This document shows positions 25,086-33,467 of a stretch of DNA of 45,444 nucleotides, one piece after another (the stretch's first letter is position 1; the number at the start of each line of letters is the position of its first letter). The notes beneath the pieces were generated by a model, which was given only the letters and a program-made list of their open reading frames with translations, ran no database searches and was not told the origin of the DNA. The stretch is from Azonexus sp. (lineage in GTDB: Bacteria; Pseudomonadota; Gammaproteobacteria; Burkholderiales; Rhodocyclaceae): NCBI GenBank assembly GCA_031277255.1, contig JAITMS010000020.1, forward strand, positions 1 through 45,444. The letters run 5' to 3'. A program made the position numbers and the translations under genes.

Positions 25086-26093
25086 TCAGGCTTCGGTCAG
25101 CCAGCGCAGACGACTGCGTGAGACGCGCATCCGCCCTTCGTCGAGGGGCAATTCGGGGTGGCGATCCGGCCCGGCGTGGCGCAGTTGCCGGACAAATTCG
25201 TCGAGACGGGCGGCGACCGGCATCCGCCAGCCAAGCTGCCGCAAACGGAAGCGCAGCAGGTTTTTCAGCCGTCCCGGACTCAAGTCCCGCAGCGCCGCCA
25301 GGCGGGCGGTGTCGCCATCGGCCACCGCCCGCCAATCGAGTTCGGCCAATTCGTCGAGCAGTCCGGCGGCCTCGGCAAAATGTCCGGCGGCTTGGGCCAG
25401 CGCGTTTTCAGCGCCGGGAAAGCGCGGGGCGATGGCGGGCAATACCCGGTGGCGGATGAAATTGCGGGAGAAGCGCGTGTCGGCGTTGCTTTCGTCGCTG
25501 ATCCAGGAAAGATCGTGGGCGCGGGCATAGGCTTCGATGTCGGCCCGCGTTTCGCCGAGCAATGGCCGCAACAGGCGCAGCGGGCCGTGCCGCCGCTCGC
25601 CGGGCATGGCCGCCGCGCCGCTGACGCCAGCGCCGCGCAGGAGGTTGAGCAATAGCGTTTCGGCCTGATCGCCGCGATGCTGGGCCAGCGCCAGAGCGTC
25701 CGCCGCGACCTCGGCAAAGGCCGCGTAACGCGCCGCGCGGGCGGCGGCTTCGAGGCTGCCGCTGTCTTTGGCGACGCTGACGCGGCGGATGCGCAGGGGA
25801 ACGCCCAGTTGAGCGCAATAAGCGGCGCAAAAATCCGCCCAGGCATCGGCATGGGGCGACAGGCCGTGGTTGATGTGGATGGCCGACAGACGCCCATTCA
25901 AGCCCATCTCCCCTGGCGGGAGAGGGGTTGGGGAGAGGGGGGGCAACGCAAGGCTGAGGAGGTGCAGCAAAACGACGGAATCGCAGCCGCCGGAAAGGCC
26001 GACGCAAAGGCGCTCGTCCGCCGCCAGCCGGTCGGCGATGAAGCGGCCGACCCGCGCCAGCAGGTCAGGCGGCTTGTTCCTTGAAGCGGCCAT
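25086..26093 (-). CDS. tilS: tRNA(Ile)-lysidine synthase, short form with a repeat-derived insertion
   Basis: Modifies the CAU-anticodon tRNA-Ile by attaching lysine to C34, an essential step. The PP-loop SGGCDS (34-39) and [17 protein letters not shown] are present. Two oddities stand out. Residues about 50-64 ([12 protein letters not shown]) are translated from a CCCCTCTCCC/GGGAGAGGGG repeat in a loop before HINHG. The 335-residue protein also ends after the middle domain, whereas E. coli TilS has about 430 residues including a C-terminal domain. Short forms exist in some bacteria. It overlaps the accA 3' end by 29 bases. Confidence 0.88.
   Translation of the reverse strand: MAASRNKPPDLLARVGRFIADRLAADERLCVGLSGGCDSVVLLHLLSLALPPLSPTPLPPGEMGLNGRLSAIHINHGLSPHADAWADFCAAYCAQLGVPLRIRRVSVAKDSGSLEAAARAARYAAFAEVAADALALAQHRGDQAETLLLNLLRGAGVSGAAAMPGERRHGPLRLLRPLLGETRADIEAYARAHDLSWISDESNADTRFSRNFIRHRVLPAIAPRFPGAENALAQAAGHFAEAAGLLDELAELDWRAVADGDTARLAALRDLSPGRLKNLLRFRLRQLGWRMPVAARLDEFVRQLRHAGPDRHPELPLDEGRMRVSRSRLRWLTEA
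25903..25943. repeat. In-frame GGGAGAGGGG-type repeat inside tilS
   Basis: cccatctcccctggcgggag and the following gaggggttggggagaggg belong to the same repeat family as the hairpin at 4081-4106. The length keeps tilS in frame. Confidence 0.7.
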
Positions 26094-27030
26094 AGCTCAT
26101 CAGCCGCTCATAGCGGGCCGCCAGCAGTTGTTCGGCGCTCATCGCCGACAACTGCTTGAGGGCGTCCTGCAAGGTTTTTTTGAGATGCTGGGCCATCGCC
26201 ACATGGTCGCGGTGAGCGCCGCCGACCGGCTCGGTGACGACGCGGTCGATCAGGCCCAGGGTTTTCAGGCGGTGCGCCGTGATGCCCATGGTTTCGGCGG
26301 CTTCCGGCGCTTTTTCGGCGCTTTTCCAGAGGATCGAGGCGCAGCCTTCCGGCGAGATGACCGCATAGGTCGAGTATTGCAGCATCTGCACAAGATCGCC
26401 GACGGCAATGGCGAGAGCGCCGCCGGAACCGCCCTCGCCGATGATGGTGACGATGATCGGCGCTTTCAGTTCGGCCATGACGTAGAGATTGCGGCCAATC
26501 GCCTCGGACTGGCCGCGCTCCTCGGCGTCGATGCCGGGGTAAGCGCCGGGGGTGTCGACGAAGGTCATCACCGGCAGGCCGAATTTTTCGGCCAGCTTCA
26601 TCAGCCGTAGCGCCTTGCGATAGCCCTCCGGGCGCGGCATACCGAAATTGCGGTAAATCTTGTCCTTGGTGTCGCGGCCCTTCTGGTGGCCGATGACGAC
26701 AACCGGCTGGCCATTGAAACGGGCGAGGCCGCCGACGATGGCGTGATCGTCGGCAAAGGCGCGGTCGCCGTGCAGTTCCTCGAAATCGGTAAAAATGTGC
26801 TGGACGTAATCGAGCGTGTAAGGCCGCTGCGGATGGCGGGCGACCTGGGCGATCTGCCACGGCGTCAGCTTGCCGTAGATGTCCTTGGTCAGTTGCGTGC
26901 TTTTCTTTTCGAGGCGGCCGATTTCTTCCGAAATATCAACGGCGGAATCGTCCTGGACGAAGCGCAATTCTTCGATTTTGGCTTCAAGGTCGGCGATGGG
27001 CTGCTCGAAATCGAGAAAACTTGTTTTCAT
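26065..27030 (-). CDS. accA: Acetyl-CoA carboxylase carboxyltransferase subunit alpha
   Basis: With AccD it transfers CO2 from carboxybiotin to acetyl-CoA, the first step of fatty acid synthesis. The 321-residue protein has the usual start [19 protein letters not shown], the crotonase-fold core with [45 protein letters not shown] and the oxyanion region [15 protein letters not shown] 27030 is the family start; the frame extends to 27111. tilS follows directly, overlapping its 3' end, a common betaproteobacterial pair. Confidence 0.96.
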   Translation of the reverse strand: MKTSFLDFEQPIADLEAKIEELRFVQDDSAVDISEEIGRLEKKSTQLTKDIYGKLTPWQIAQVARHPQRPYTLDYVQHIFTDFEELHGDRAFADDHAIVGGLARFNGQPVVVIGHQKGRDTKDKIYRNFGMPRPEGYRKALRLMKLAEKFGLPVMTFVDTPGAYPGIDAEERGQSEAIGRNLYVMAELKAPIIVTIIGEGGSGGALAIAVGDLVQMLQYSTYAVISPEGCASILWKSAEKAPEAAETMGITAHRLKTLGLIDRVVTEPVGGAHRDHVAMAQHLKKTLQDALKQLSAMSAEQLLAARYERLMSYGRFKEQAA

Positions 27031-27187
27031 GGCGGATTCGGGTTCCTGATCGGCGGCTATTCTACCCCAAAGGCCGCGCGCCTCGACCGGCTCCTGGCGA
27101 CTGCCCGGCAAGCGCGCTACCAGCGGCGGCGTTCATCTGTCAGGTAACTTTGCTATCATGGTTTACCCAAGACAGTGGCGATACGCG

Positions 27188-28372
27188 ATGCCCTCCTCCG
27201 CCTTCCTGTTCATCCACCCGCTGCTCGACACGGGTGATTCGTGGTCAGCTTACTATGCCGAATTATCTCCCGCTGGCGCTGGCGCGGGCGATGACATCCT
27301 GCAACAGTTGGCGGTTTCGCCGTGGCTTGATGATTTCGATCAACGCCATCCCTGGCTGTTGCCAGCGACGGCTACGCCGCTGGCGTCGGGCCGTCTGGGG
27401 CAGCGGGCGGTGACCACCTTTCCGGCCCTGCCCAGCGCCGCCGAAAGCGCCGCGCTGGCCGCCGAGGAAACCGCGCTGCGTCAGGCCAGCCGCCCGCTCG
27501 CCCTGGCGACCTCGGTCGACGCGCCCTTGCCGACGACCGGCGTCTGGAATTACCTGCTGCTGACAGCCGCCCATCTGCGCAGCCTGCCGCCGACGCAACG
27601 GCAAGACTTGGCCGCCCGCAGCACATTGGTGGCGACCGGCGTGTCCAGCCACGCCGACCGCAAATGGCTGGTCGACAATGCCTGCGCCCTGTCGACCGGG
27701 GAATTCATGCTCGCCCGCGGCCCCCTGCCGGGCCGGGCCGACACCACGCGCCTCAAGCTCCTGCAACTCCTCGCCCTGATCGCCGAAGACGCCGACAATC
27801 CCGCGCTGGAAGCCATTTTCCGCCAGGAATCGAAGCTCTCCTACAGTCTGCTGCGCCTCGTCAATTCCGCCGCCATGGCGCGGGCGACGCCGATCACCGG
27901 CTTCTCCCAGGCCATTCACCTCCTTGGCCGCCGCCAGTTGCAACGCTGGCTGCAACTCTTGCTCTATGCCGATCTCAACAGCAACGATCCGCCCAACCCG
28001 CTGCTGCAAAAAGCGGCGGCCCGCGGTCAGTTGATGGAATTGCTGGCGCTTGAGGCAGAACCGGCCCCGGTCATGGAAAACCTGGGCGATGCGGCTTTCA
28101 TCGTCGGCGCTTTTTCGCTGCTCGACATCCTGCTCAACATGCCGCTGCCGGAAATCATGCGCCAACTGCCGCTGGCCCAGGAAATCACCGCCGCGCTGAC
28201 GGAGAAAGCCGGGCCGCTCGGCGGCCTGCTACGCGCCATCCACGCCGCCGAGATGCGCGATCTGGAAACAGCGGCGCGGGAACTGGACAAACAGGGCATC
28301 TTGCCCAAACAGTTTCTCGAAGCCCAGTTGGCGGCCCTCAGTTGGGCGGTCAGGATTCGCGTTGCCCCCTGA
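27188..28372 (+). CDS. HDOD-domain protein with degenerate EAL-like N-terminus
   Basis: The 394-residue protein has a C-terminal HDOD domain (about 190-385) with RLKLLQLLALIAEDADNPALEAIFRQ and SYSLLRLVNSAAM, as in YuxH-type EAL-HDOD proteins. The N-terminal half lacks the EVL/EAL catalytic and metal residues, but THADRKWLVDNACALSTGEFMLARG-like spacing (about 160-190) corresponds to the end of an EAL barrel. It is therefore probably not a c-di-GMP phosphodiesterase but a signalling scaffold. ATG 27188 is preferred over the upstream 27158 start. Confidence 0.75.
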   Translation: MPSSAFLFIHPLLDTGDSWSAYYAELSPAGAGAGDDILQQLAVSPWLDDFDQRHPWLLPATATPLASGRLGQRAVTTFPALPSAAESAALAAEETALRQASRPLALATSVDAPLPTTGVWNYLLLTAAHLRSLPPTQRQDLAARSTLVATGVSSHADRKWLVDNACALSTGEFMLARGPLPGRADTTRLKLLQLLALIAEDADNPALEAIFRQESKLSYSLLRLVNSAAMARATPITGFSQAIHLLGRRQLQRWLQLLLYADLNSNDPPNPLLQKAAARGQLMELLALEAEPAPVMENLGDAAFIVGAFSLLDILLNMPLPEIMRQLPLAQEITAALTEKAGPLGGLLRAIHAAEMRDLETAARELDKQGILPKQFLEAQLAALSWAVRIRVAP

Positions 28373-28389
28373 AACGCCCGCCGCCGCGA

Positions 28390-29028
28390 TCAACCAAAGC
28401 GGCCGCTGAGAAACGGGTTGTAGCGGCGTTCCTCGCCCAGGTCGGACATCGGGCCGTGGCCGGGAATGAAGGCGACTTCATCGCCGAGCGGGAAAAGGCG
28501 TTCCCTGATCGAGCGCAGCAAGGTGTCGAGGTCGCCGCGCGGAAAGTCCGTGCGCCCGATGGAGCCTTGAAAGATCACGTCGCCGACCTGGGCCAGACGG
28601 CTTTCCGGGTGATAAAAAACGATATGTCCCGGCGTGTGGCCGGGGCAATGCAGCACCTGCAAGGTAATTTCGCCGAAACGCACGGTATCGCCCTGCCGGA
28701 GCCAGCGGTTCGGGACAAAAGGCTGGCCGCTCAAGCCAAAACTGCTGCCCTGCTGGGCCATGCCGTCAATCCAGAAACGATCTTCCTCGTGCGGCCCCTC
28801 GATCGGCGCGCCGGTCGCCGCCGCCAGCGCGGCAACGCCGCCGGCATGGTCGATGTGGCCGTGGGTGACGAGAATCAGCGCCAGCGAGAGGTCATCGGCG
28901 GCCAGCGCGACGCGGATGCGGTCGATCTCGCCGCCGGGGTCGATGACGGCGGCCTGGCGCGTCGCTTCGCACCAGAAAATGGTGCAGTTCTGCTCAAAGG
29001 GCGTGACGGGGATAATTTTGTAGCGCAT
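28390..29028 (-). CDS. MBL-fold hydrolase, glyoxalase II-like (YcbL/GloC type)
   Basis: The 212-residue protein carries the metallo-beta-lactamase metal motif THGHIDHAGG, a second site in HCPGHTPGHIVFY, the Asp in VGDVIFQGSIGRTDFPRGD and PGHGPMS. This is the short type II glyoxalase form (YcbL, GloC), which hydrolyses S-lactoylglutathione. It lies on the minus strand between two plus-strand HDOD genes, so it is transcribed alone. Confidence 0.87.
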   Translation of the reverse strand: MRYKIIPVTPFEQNCTIFWCEATRQAAVIDPGGEIDRIRVALAADDLSLALILVTHGHIDHAGGVAALAAATGAPIEGPHEEDRFWIDGMAQQGSSFGLSGQPFVPNRWLRQGDTVRFGEITLQVLHCPGHTPGHIVFYHPESRLAQVGDVIFQGSIGRTDFPRGDLDTLLRSIRERLFPLGDEVAFIPGHGPMSDLGEERRYNPFLSGRFG

Positions 29029-29139
29029 GTTCGGCCAGACATGGATGGACGGAGCGCCGATTATCGCATGGGCGGCGCTTGCCCGGCGCGGAGCCGCCCC
29101 TTACACTCAGGGCATAACGACGAACCACGGGGGAGCGCG

Positions 29140-29991
29140 ATGATCGACCATCCACTGCCAGACACCGACGCCTGGGTTGTGCTCTTTTCCAACAATTCCC
29201 TGCCGGTGCTGCGCGCCACCCGACGGCGGCTCGACGAGATGCGCGCCGACCTCAGCCGGGTCGATACCCGCGAGCTGGCGCGTCTCATTCTGCGCGACCC
29301 GATGATGACTGTGCGCGTGCTCGCCTACATCCAGCCGATCAGGGGCCGGGCGCTGCAAAACGACATCACCACCGTCGCCAGCGCCCTCGTCATGTCCGGC
29401 ATCGAACCTTTCTTTCGCCGCTTCGCCGAACTGCCAACCATCGAAGACATGCTCAGGAGCGAAGACTCGCGCGCCCTGCTCGGCGTTCTGCAAATCATCC
29501 GCCGCGCCCAGCGGGCCGCCGATTTTGCCCAGGAATGGGCGATCCGGCGGCAGGACGCCTACGTCGAGGACATCCGCATCGCCGCCCTGCTGCATGATCT
29601 GGCCGAAATGCTCGTGTGGTGCTTCGCCCCCCGGCTGGGCCTCGATATTCTGGCGCAACAAACCGCCGATCCGAATCGGCGCAGCATGGACGCCCAGCGC
29701 CAGACGCTGGGGCTGACCTTCCAGGACATTCAGACCCAGTTATGCAAAGTCTGGCGTCTGCCCAGCCTGCTGCAAACGCTGATCGACGACAGCCAGGCCG
29801 ACCAGCCGCGCGTGCAGAACGTCGCCCTCGCCGTGCAGCTTGCCCGCCATTCGGCGCAAGGCTGGGACGACCCGGCCCTGCCCGACGACTACCGCGACAT
29901 CGGCGCCTTGCTCAACCTGACACCAGAAGCCGTCCGCCAGTTCCTCGGCCTGGAACCGCCGCCGGGACGGGCGGCGGAGAGCGCAGGTTGA
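29140..29991 (+). CDS. HDOD-domain regulatory protein
   Basis: The 283-residue protein has an HDOD domain (about 20-215) with LARLILRDPMMTVRVLAYIQ, ALVMSGIEPFFRRFAELPT and IRIAALLHDLAEMLVWCFAP; HD-like residues (LLHDLAE) are partly kept. HDOD proteins act in signal transduction and are not known to be active hydrolases. A strong GGGGGAG lies before ATG 29140; the longer upstream frame is the antisense of the hydrolase gene. It is the second HDOD gene in 2.8 kb. Confidence 0.8.
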   Translation: MIDHPLPDTDAWVVLFSNNSLPVLRATRRRLDEMRADLSRVDTRELARLILRDPMMTVRVLAYIQPIRGRALQNDITTVASALVMSGIEPFFRRFAELPTIEDMLRSEDSRALLGVLQIIRRAQRAADFAQEWAIRRQDAYVEDIRIAALLHDLAEMLVWCFAPRLGLDILAQQTADPNRRSMDAQRQTLGLTFQDIQTQLCKVWRLPSLLQTLIDDSQADQPRVQNVALAVQLARHSAQGWDDPALPDDYRDIGALLNLTPEAVRQFLGLEPPPGRAAESAG

Positions 29992-30008
29992 CCTTTCCCC
30001 TTGCCGAT

Positions 30009-30278
30009 ATGAACAAGACCCGACTTTCTAAAAGTCAGATGCAATTTTTTCAGCTATTGAACGACATAGAACCGACTTCCCTGAGCGAATTATTTGGCCA
30101 ACCCGTCATCGCCGCCGTCGATACGCGCTTGCTGGTCGAATCCGGCAAAAACCACGTCTGCTGCCTCGCTCGTGACAAAGACGTACAAGCCAAACGCGCC
30201 ATCGAAATTTCCGAAACCGCCGCGCTGACGTATTTGCAAGGAGAGGACGCCACACGAACGAGCGGGAGAGAAAAATGA
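30009..30278 (+). CDS. Small ORF resembling the N-terminus of a type I restriction-modification protein
   Basis: The 89-residue protein reads MNKTRLSKSQMQFFQLLND, then VESGKNHVCCLARDKDVQAK, then diverges. The ARDKDVQAK segment is similar to the beginning of HsdR_N_2-type domains (..RDK..Q.KPEE..), which would normally continue for several hundred residues. It is probably a truncated remnant followed by replacement sequence. Its stop overlaps the rhuM ATG by four bases, so it could still serve as a translated leader. Similarity is from memory and weak. Confidence 0.5.
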   Translation: MNKTRLSKSQMQFFQLLNDIEPTSLSELFGQPVIAAVDTRLLVESGKNHVCCLARDKDVQAKRAIEISETAALTYLQGEDATRTSGREK

Positions 30279-31291
30279 GCAAAAAACCGGGTGGCGAAAT
30301 CATTTTGTATCAGCGTGGCGATTCGCCCGCCATTGATGTGCGGCTCGATGGCGATACCGTCTGGTTGAGTCAACAACAACTTGCCGATCTGTTCCAGACA
30401 TCGCGCACCAATGTCGTGGAGCACATTGCCAATATCTACGCGGAAGGTGAATTGAGCCAGGCGGCAACCTGTCGGGAATTCCGACAGGTTCGTACCGAGG
30501 GGAGTCGGCAAGTGACTCGCGGTCTGCCCTTTTACAACCTGGATCTCATCATCTCGCTGGGTTACCGGGTGCGCTCACACATTGCCACGGTTTTTCGCAT
30601 CTGGGCCACCCAGCGGCTGAACGAGTATCTGGTCAAGGGCTTCACCATGGATGATGCCCGCCTGAAGAATCTGGGCGGCGGCAATTACTGGAAAGAACTG
30701 CTTGCCCGCATCCGCGATATCCGCTCAAGCGAAAAGGTGCTGTACCGGCAAGTGCTGGATTTGTACGCCACCAGCGTCGATTACGACCCGAAAAGCATCG
30801 ATACCGCCATCTTCTTCAAGACCGTGCAGAACAAGCTGCACTACGCCGCGCACGGGCACACCGCCGCCGAGATCATCATGGCGCGTGCCGAGGCGGGCAA
30901 GCCGTTCATGGGTTTGCTGTCGTTTGTCGGCAAACTGCCGGCGAAGGCCGATATTGCGGTAGCAAAGAATTATCTGAACGCCAGCGAATTGCGACGGCTG
31001 AATGCGCTGGTGTCGGCCTATTTCGACGCCGCCGAGTTTCGCGCCGAGAACCACGAGCCGACCTACATGAAAGATTGGCTGGCGCATCTTGACCGGCTCA
31101 TCGTGGCAATGGAAGCCAAAACGCTGGCTGGTGCGGGCAGTGTCAGTCACCAGCAGGCCGTCGGCAAAGCGGAGGCGGAATACGTCAAGTACCGTTCACA
31201 ACAAGACACGCAGCCGTCGGAGGTTGAAGCGGCCTATCTGGAAACGGTGAAGAAAGCGCAACGAAAAATTGAAGGAAAGAAAAAGCGGTGA
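30275..31291 (+). CDS. rhuM: RhuM family protein
   Basis: The 338-residue protein has an N-terminal KilA/BRO-like DNA-binding segment (WLSQQQLADLFQTSRTNVVEHIANIY) and the RhuM core: YNLDLIISLGYRVRS, FRIWATQRLNEYLVKGFTMDD and FFKTVQNKLHYAAHGHTAAEII. RhuM was named from a Salmonella pathogenicity island, and homologues often sit beside restriction-modification genes; the molecular function is unclear. GGGAGAG precedes the ATG. It overlaps the preceding ORF. Confidence 0.88.
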   Translation: MSKKPGGEIILYQRGDSPAIDVRLDGDTVWLSQQQLADLFQTSRTNVVEHIANIYAEGELSQAATCREFRQVRTEGSRQVTRGLPFYNLDLIISLGYRVRSHIATVFRIWATQRLNEYLVKGFTMDDARLKNLGGGNYWKELLARIRDIRSSEKVLYRQVLDLYATSVDYDPKSIDTAIFFKTVQNKLHYAAHGHTAAEIIMARAEAGKPFMGLLSFVGKLPAKADIAVAKNYLNASELRRLNALVSAYFDAAEFRAENHEPTYMKDWLAHLDRLIVAMEAKTLAGAGSVSHQQAVGKAEAEYVKYRSQQDTQPSEVEAAYLETVKKAQRKIEGKKKR

Positions 31292-31349
31292 GTCAGAGCC
31301 TGACTGATGGTATGGATATGCCCCCCGAAAACATTGAAGCATTTTCCTG

Positions 31350-33266
31350 TCAAACGGGGGGCAGGCATTTGCGCTCAAGCGCCTCCCACCGCTCCAGCAA
31401 GGCCAGCAGTTCATCGTCGATGGCGGTCAGACGTTCCGCCGCCGTTTGCGCCGCTTTGGCGTCGCGCTGGTAGAGGGCGGGGTCTTCGAGTTGCCGGGTG
31501 AGTTGGCCTTGTTCCGCTTCCAGCGCGGCGATGCGTTCGGGCAGGGCGGTGAGTTCTTGCTGCTCTTTCCAACTCAGTTTGTCAGTTTTCGCTTTGGCGG
31601 CGGCTGGCGCTTTGGTTGCCCGGGGTTGGCTTTTGGTCTGTTCCGCCGCTGTTCGCCGCCGTTCTTCCTGCCCGGCGGCCCAGTCGCTGTAACCGCCGAC
31701 CTGTTCCCGCCAGCGGCCATCGCCTTCGGCGGCAATGGTCTGGGTCACGACGTTATCGAGAAAGGTCCGGTCGTGGCTGACCAGAAACAGCGTGCCGTCG
31801 TAGTTTTGCAGCAAGGCTTCGAGCAGTTCCAGGGTTTCGATGTCGAGGTCATTGGTCGGCTCGTCGAGCACCAGCACATTGGCCGGTTTGGCGAACAGGC
31901 GGGCCAGCAGCAGCCGGTTGCGCTCGCCGCCGGAGAGCGAACTGACCGGCGAGCGCGCCCGCTCCGGGGCGAACAGAAAATCTTCGAGATAACCGATGAC
32001 GTGCTTCCTGACGCCGCCGATGTCGACCCAGTCGGAGCCCGGCGAAATCACGTCGGCCAGTAGCGCGTCGGAGGCAAGCTGGGCGCGGAACTGGTCGAAA
32101 TAGGCGATTTCCAGCTTGGTCCCCTGGCGGACGACGCCGCTATCGGGCGGCAGTTGGCCGAGAATGAGCCGCAACAGCGTTGTCTTGCCCGCGCCGTTGG
32201 GGCCGATCAGGCCGATTTTGTCGCCGCGCTGGAGGCGGGCGGAAAAGTCCCTGACCACCCGCTTGCCGTCAAAAGCCTTGCTGACGTGCGCGAGTTCGGC
32301 CACCAGTTTGCCGCTTTTATCACCGGCGTCGAGTTGCAGCCGCGCCTGACCCAGCCGTTCGCGCCGGGCCTGCCGCTCGGCGCGCAGCTTGTCGAGCCGC
32401 TGGACGCGAAACACCGCCCGCGTGCGCCGCGCTTCGACGCCTTTCCGGATCCAGATTTCCTCGGCCTTCAGGAGCTTGTCGGCGCGGGCAAAGGCCAGCG
32501 CCTCCTCATTGAGTTGCGCTTCCTTGCGCTGCTGGTAGTGGCTGAAATTGCCGGGAAAACTGCTCAAGCGCCCGCGGTCGAGTTCGACGATGCGGGTGCA
32601 CACGCGGTCGAGAAAAGCGCGGTCGTGGGTGATGAACAAGAGGGTGACGCCGGATTCGATGAGCAGGTTTTCCAGCCATTCAATCGCCGCCACGTCGAGA
32701 TGGTTGGTCGGCTCGTCGAGCAGCAGCGCATCCGGCGTCCGGGCCAGCGCCTGAGCCAACGCCAGGCGCTTTTTCTGGCCACCGGAAAGGCTGCCGACCA
32801 CGGCTTCCGGGTCGAGGCCGAAGCGGGCGATCACTTTCTCCGCCTGCGCCTCATAGGCCCACGCGCCCTGCGCCGCCAGCGCCTCCTGAAGATGATCGAG
32901 CCGGGCCAGCAGAGCGTCGTTTGCCCCGTCGCCCAAACGCTGCGAAATCTCATGGTATTCGGCAAGCCAGGCCGAAATTTCGCCCATGCCCGCGACCACT
33001 GCCTGAAAAACCGTCAACGCCGGATCAAACAGCGGCTCCTGCGGCACATAGCCGATGCGGATACCGGGCGCTGCCCACACCTCGCCATCATCCAGCCGCT
33101 CCCGCCCGCTACCGCCCGCCAGCGCCGCCAGCAAGGAGGACTTGCCCGTGCCGTTACGGCCAATCAGCGCCACCCGCTCGCCCGGATCAAGCTGAAAATC
33201 GACGTGATCGAGTAGCGGCACATGGCCGTAAGCGAGGCAGGCAGCGGCAAGTTTGAGATAAGGCAT
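31350..33266 (-). CDS. uup: ABC-F family ATPase Uup
   Basis: The 638-residue protein has two ABC domains: Walker A GRNGTGKSS and GPNGAGKTT, signatures LSGGQKKRLALAQAL and LSGGERNRLLLARLF, and Walker B LLLDEPTNHLD and LVLDEPTNDLD. A charged linker (about 230-310) and a C-terminal coiled coil (about 560-630) mark the Uup subgroup, implicated in ribosome function and precise transposon excision. There are no membrane segments. It is convergent with rhuM; a G6/C6 inverted repeat (31319-31363) spans its stop codon. Confidence 0.92.
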   Translation of the reverse strand: MPYLKLAAACLAYGHVPLLDHVDFQLDPGERVALIGRNGTGKSSLLAALAGGSGRERLDDGEVWAAPGIRIGYVPQEPLFDPALTVFQAVVAGMGEISAWLAEYHEISQRLGDGANDALLARLDHLQEALAAQGAWAYEAQAEKVIARFGLDPEAVVGSLSGGQKKRLALAQALARTPDALLLDEPTNHLDVAAIEWLENLLIESGVTLLFITHDRAFLDRVCTRIVELDRGRLSSFPGNFSHYQQRKEAQLNEEALAFARADKLLKAEEIWIRKGVEARRTRAVFRVQRLDKLRAERQARRERLGQARLQLDAGDKSGKLVAELAHVSKAFDGKRVVRDFSARLQRGDKIGLIGPNGAGKTTLLRLILGQLPPDSGVVRQGTKLEIAYFDQFRAQLASDALLADVISPGSDWVDIGGVRKHVIGYLEDFLFAPERARSPVSSLSGGERNRLLLARLFAKPANVLVLDEPTNDLDIETLELLEALLQNYDGTLFLVSHDRTFLDNVVTQTIAAEGDGRWREQVGGYSDWAAGQEERRRTAAEQTKSQPRATKAPAAAKAKTDKLSWKEQQELTALPERIAALEAEQGQLTRQLEDPALYQRDAKAAQTAAERLTAIDDELLALLERWEALERKCLPPV

Positions 33267-33368
33267 GAGCGGACGGGGCGGGCAGCGGATCAGGGAAAGG
33301 CGGCATTCTAATCGCTATGAGAAGCCCCCGCCGCCCGGTACAATGCCTCCCGGCCAAGGCTGCAGCCT

Positions 33369-33443
33369 GCCTCCATAGTTAAATGGATATAACCCGCCCC
33401 TCCTAAGGGCGAATTGGTGGTTCGATTCCACCTGGGGGCGCCA
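33369..33443 (+). tRNA. tRNA-Arg(CCT)
   Basis: A 75-nt gene with encoded CCA (33441-33443). Acceptor GCCTCCA pairs with TGGGGGC (one G-U). The anticodon stem CGCCC/GGGCG encloses CTCCTAA with the CCT anticodon at 33402-33404, and GGTTCGATTCC forms the T arm. It reads AGG. A TACAAT -10-like box lies at 33339-33344. Confidence 0.95.
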
Positions 33444-33467
33444 CCGACATGGGTTGTCGCAGCGGGA

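Noticed and set aside
25009-25335. 109-residue N-terminal extension of DapA
   Set aside because: It overlaps tilS in another frame and shows no similarity. The family start is at 25008.
28342-29139. Plus-strand extension of the second HDOD gene by 266 codons
   Set aside because: This stretch is the antisense of the conserved MBL-fold hydrolase. A strong ribosome-binding site precedes ATG 29140.
31319-31363. G6/C6 inverted repeat as a terminator between rhuM and uup
   Set aside because: The loop is about 27 nt and there is no T-run after either arm. One arm is part of the uup coding end. It may contribute, but it is not supported as a terminator.
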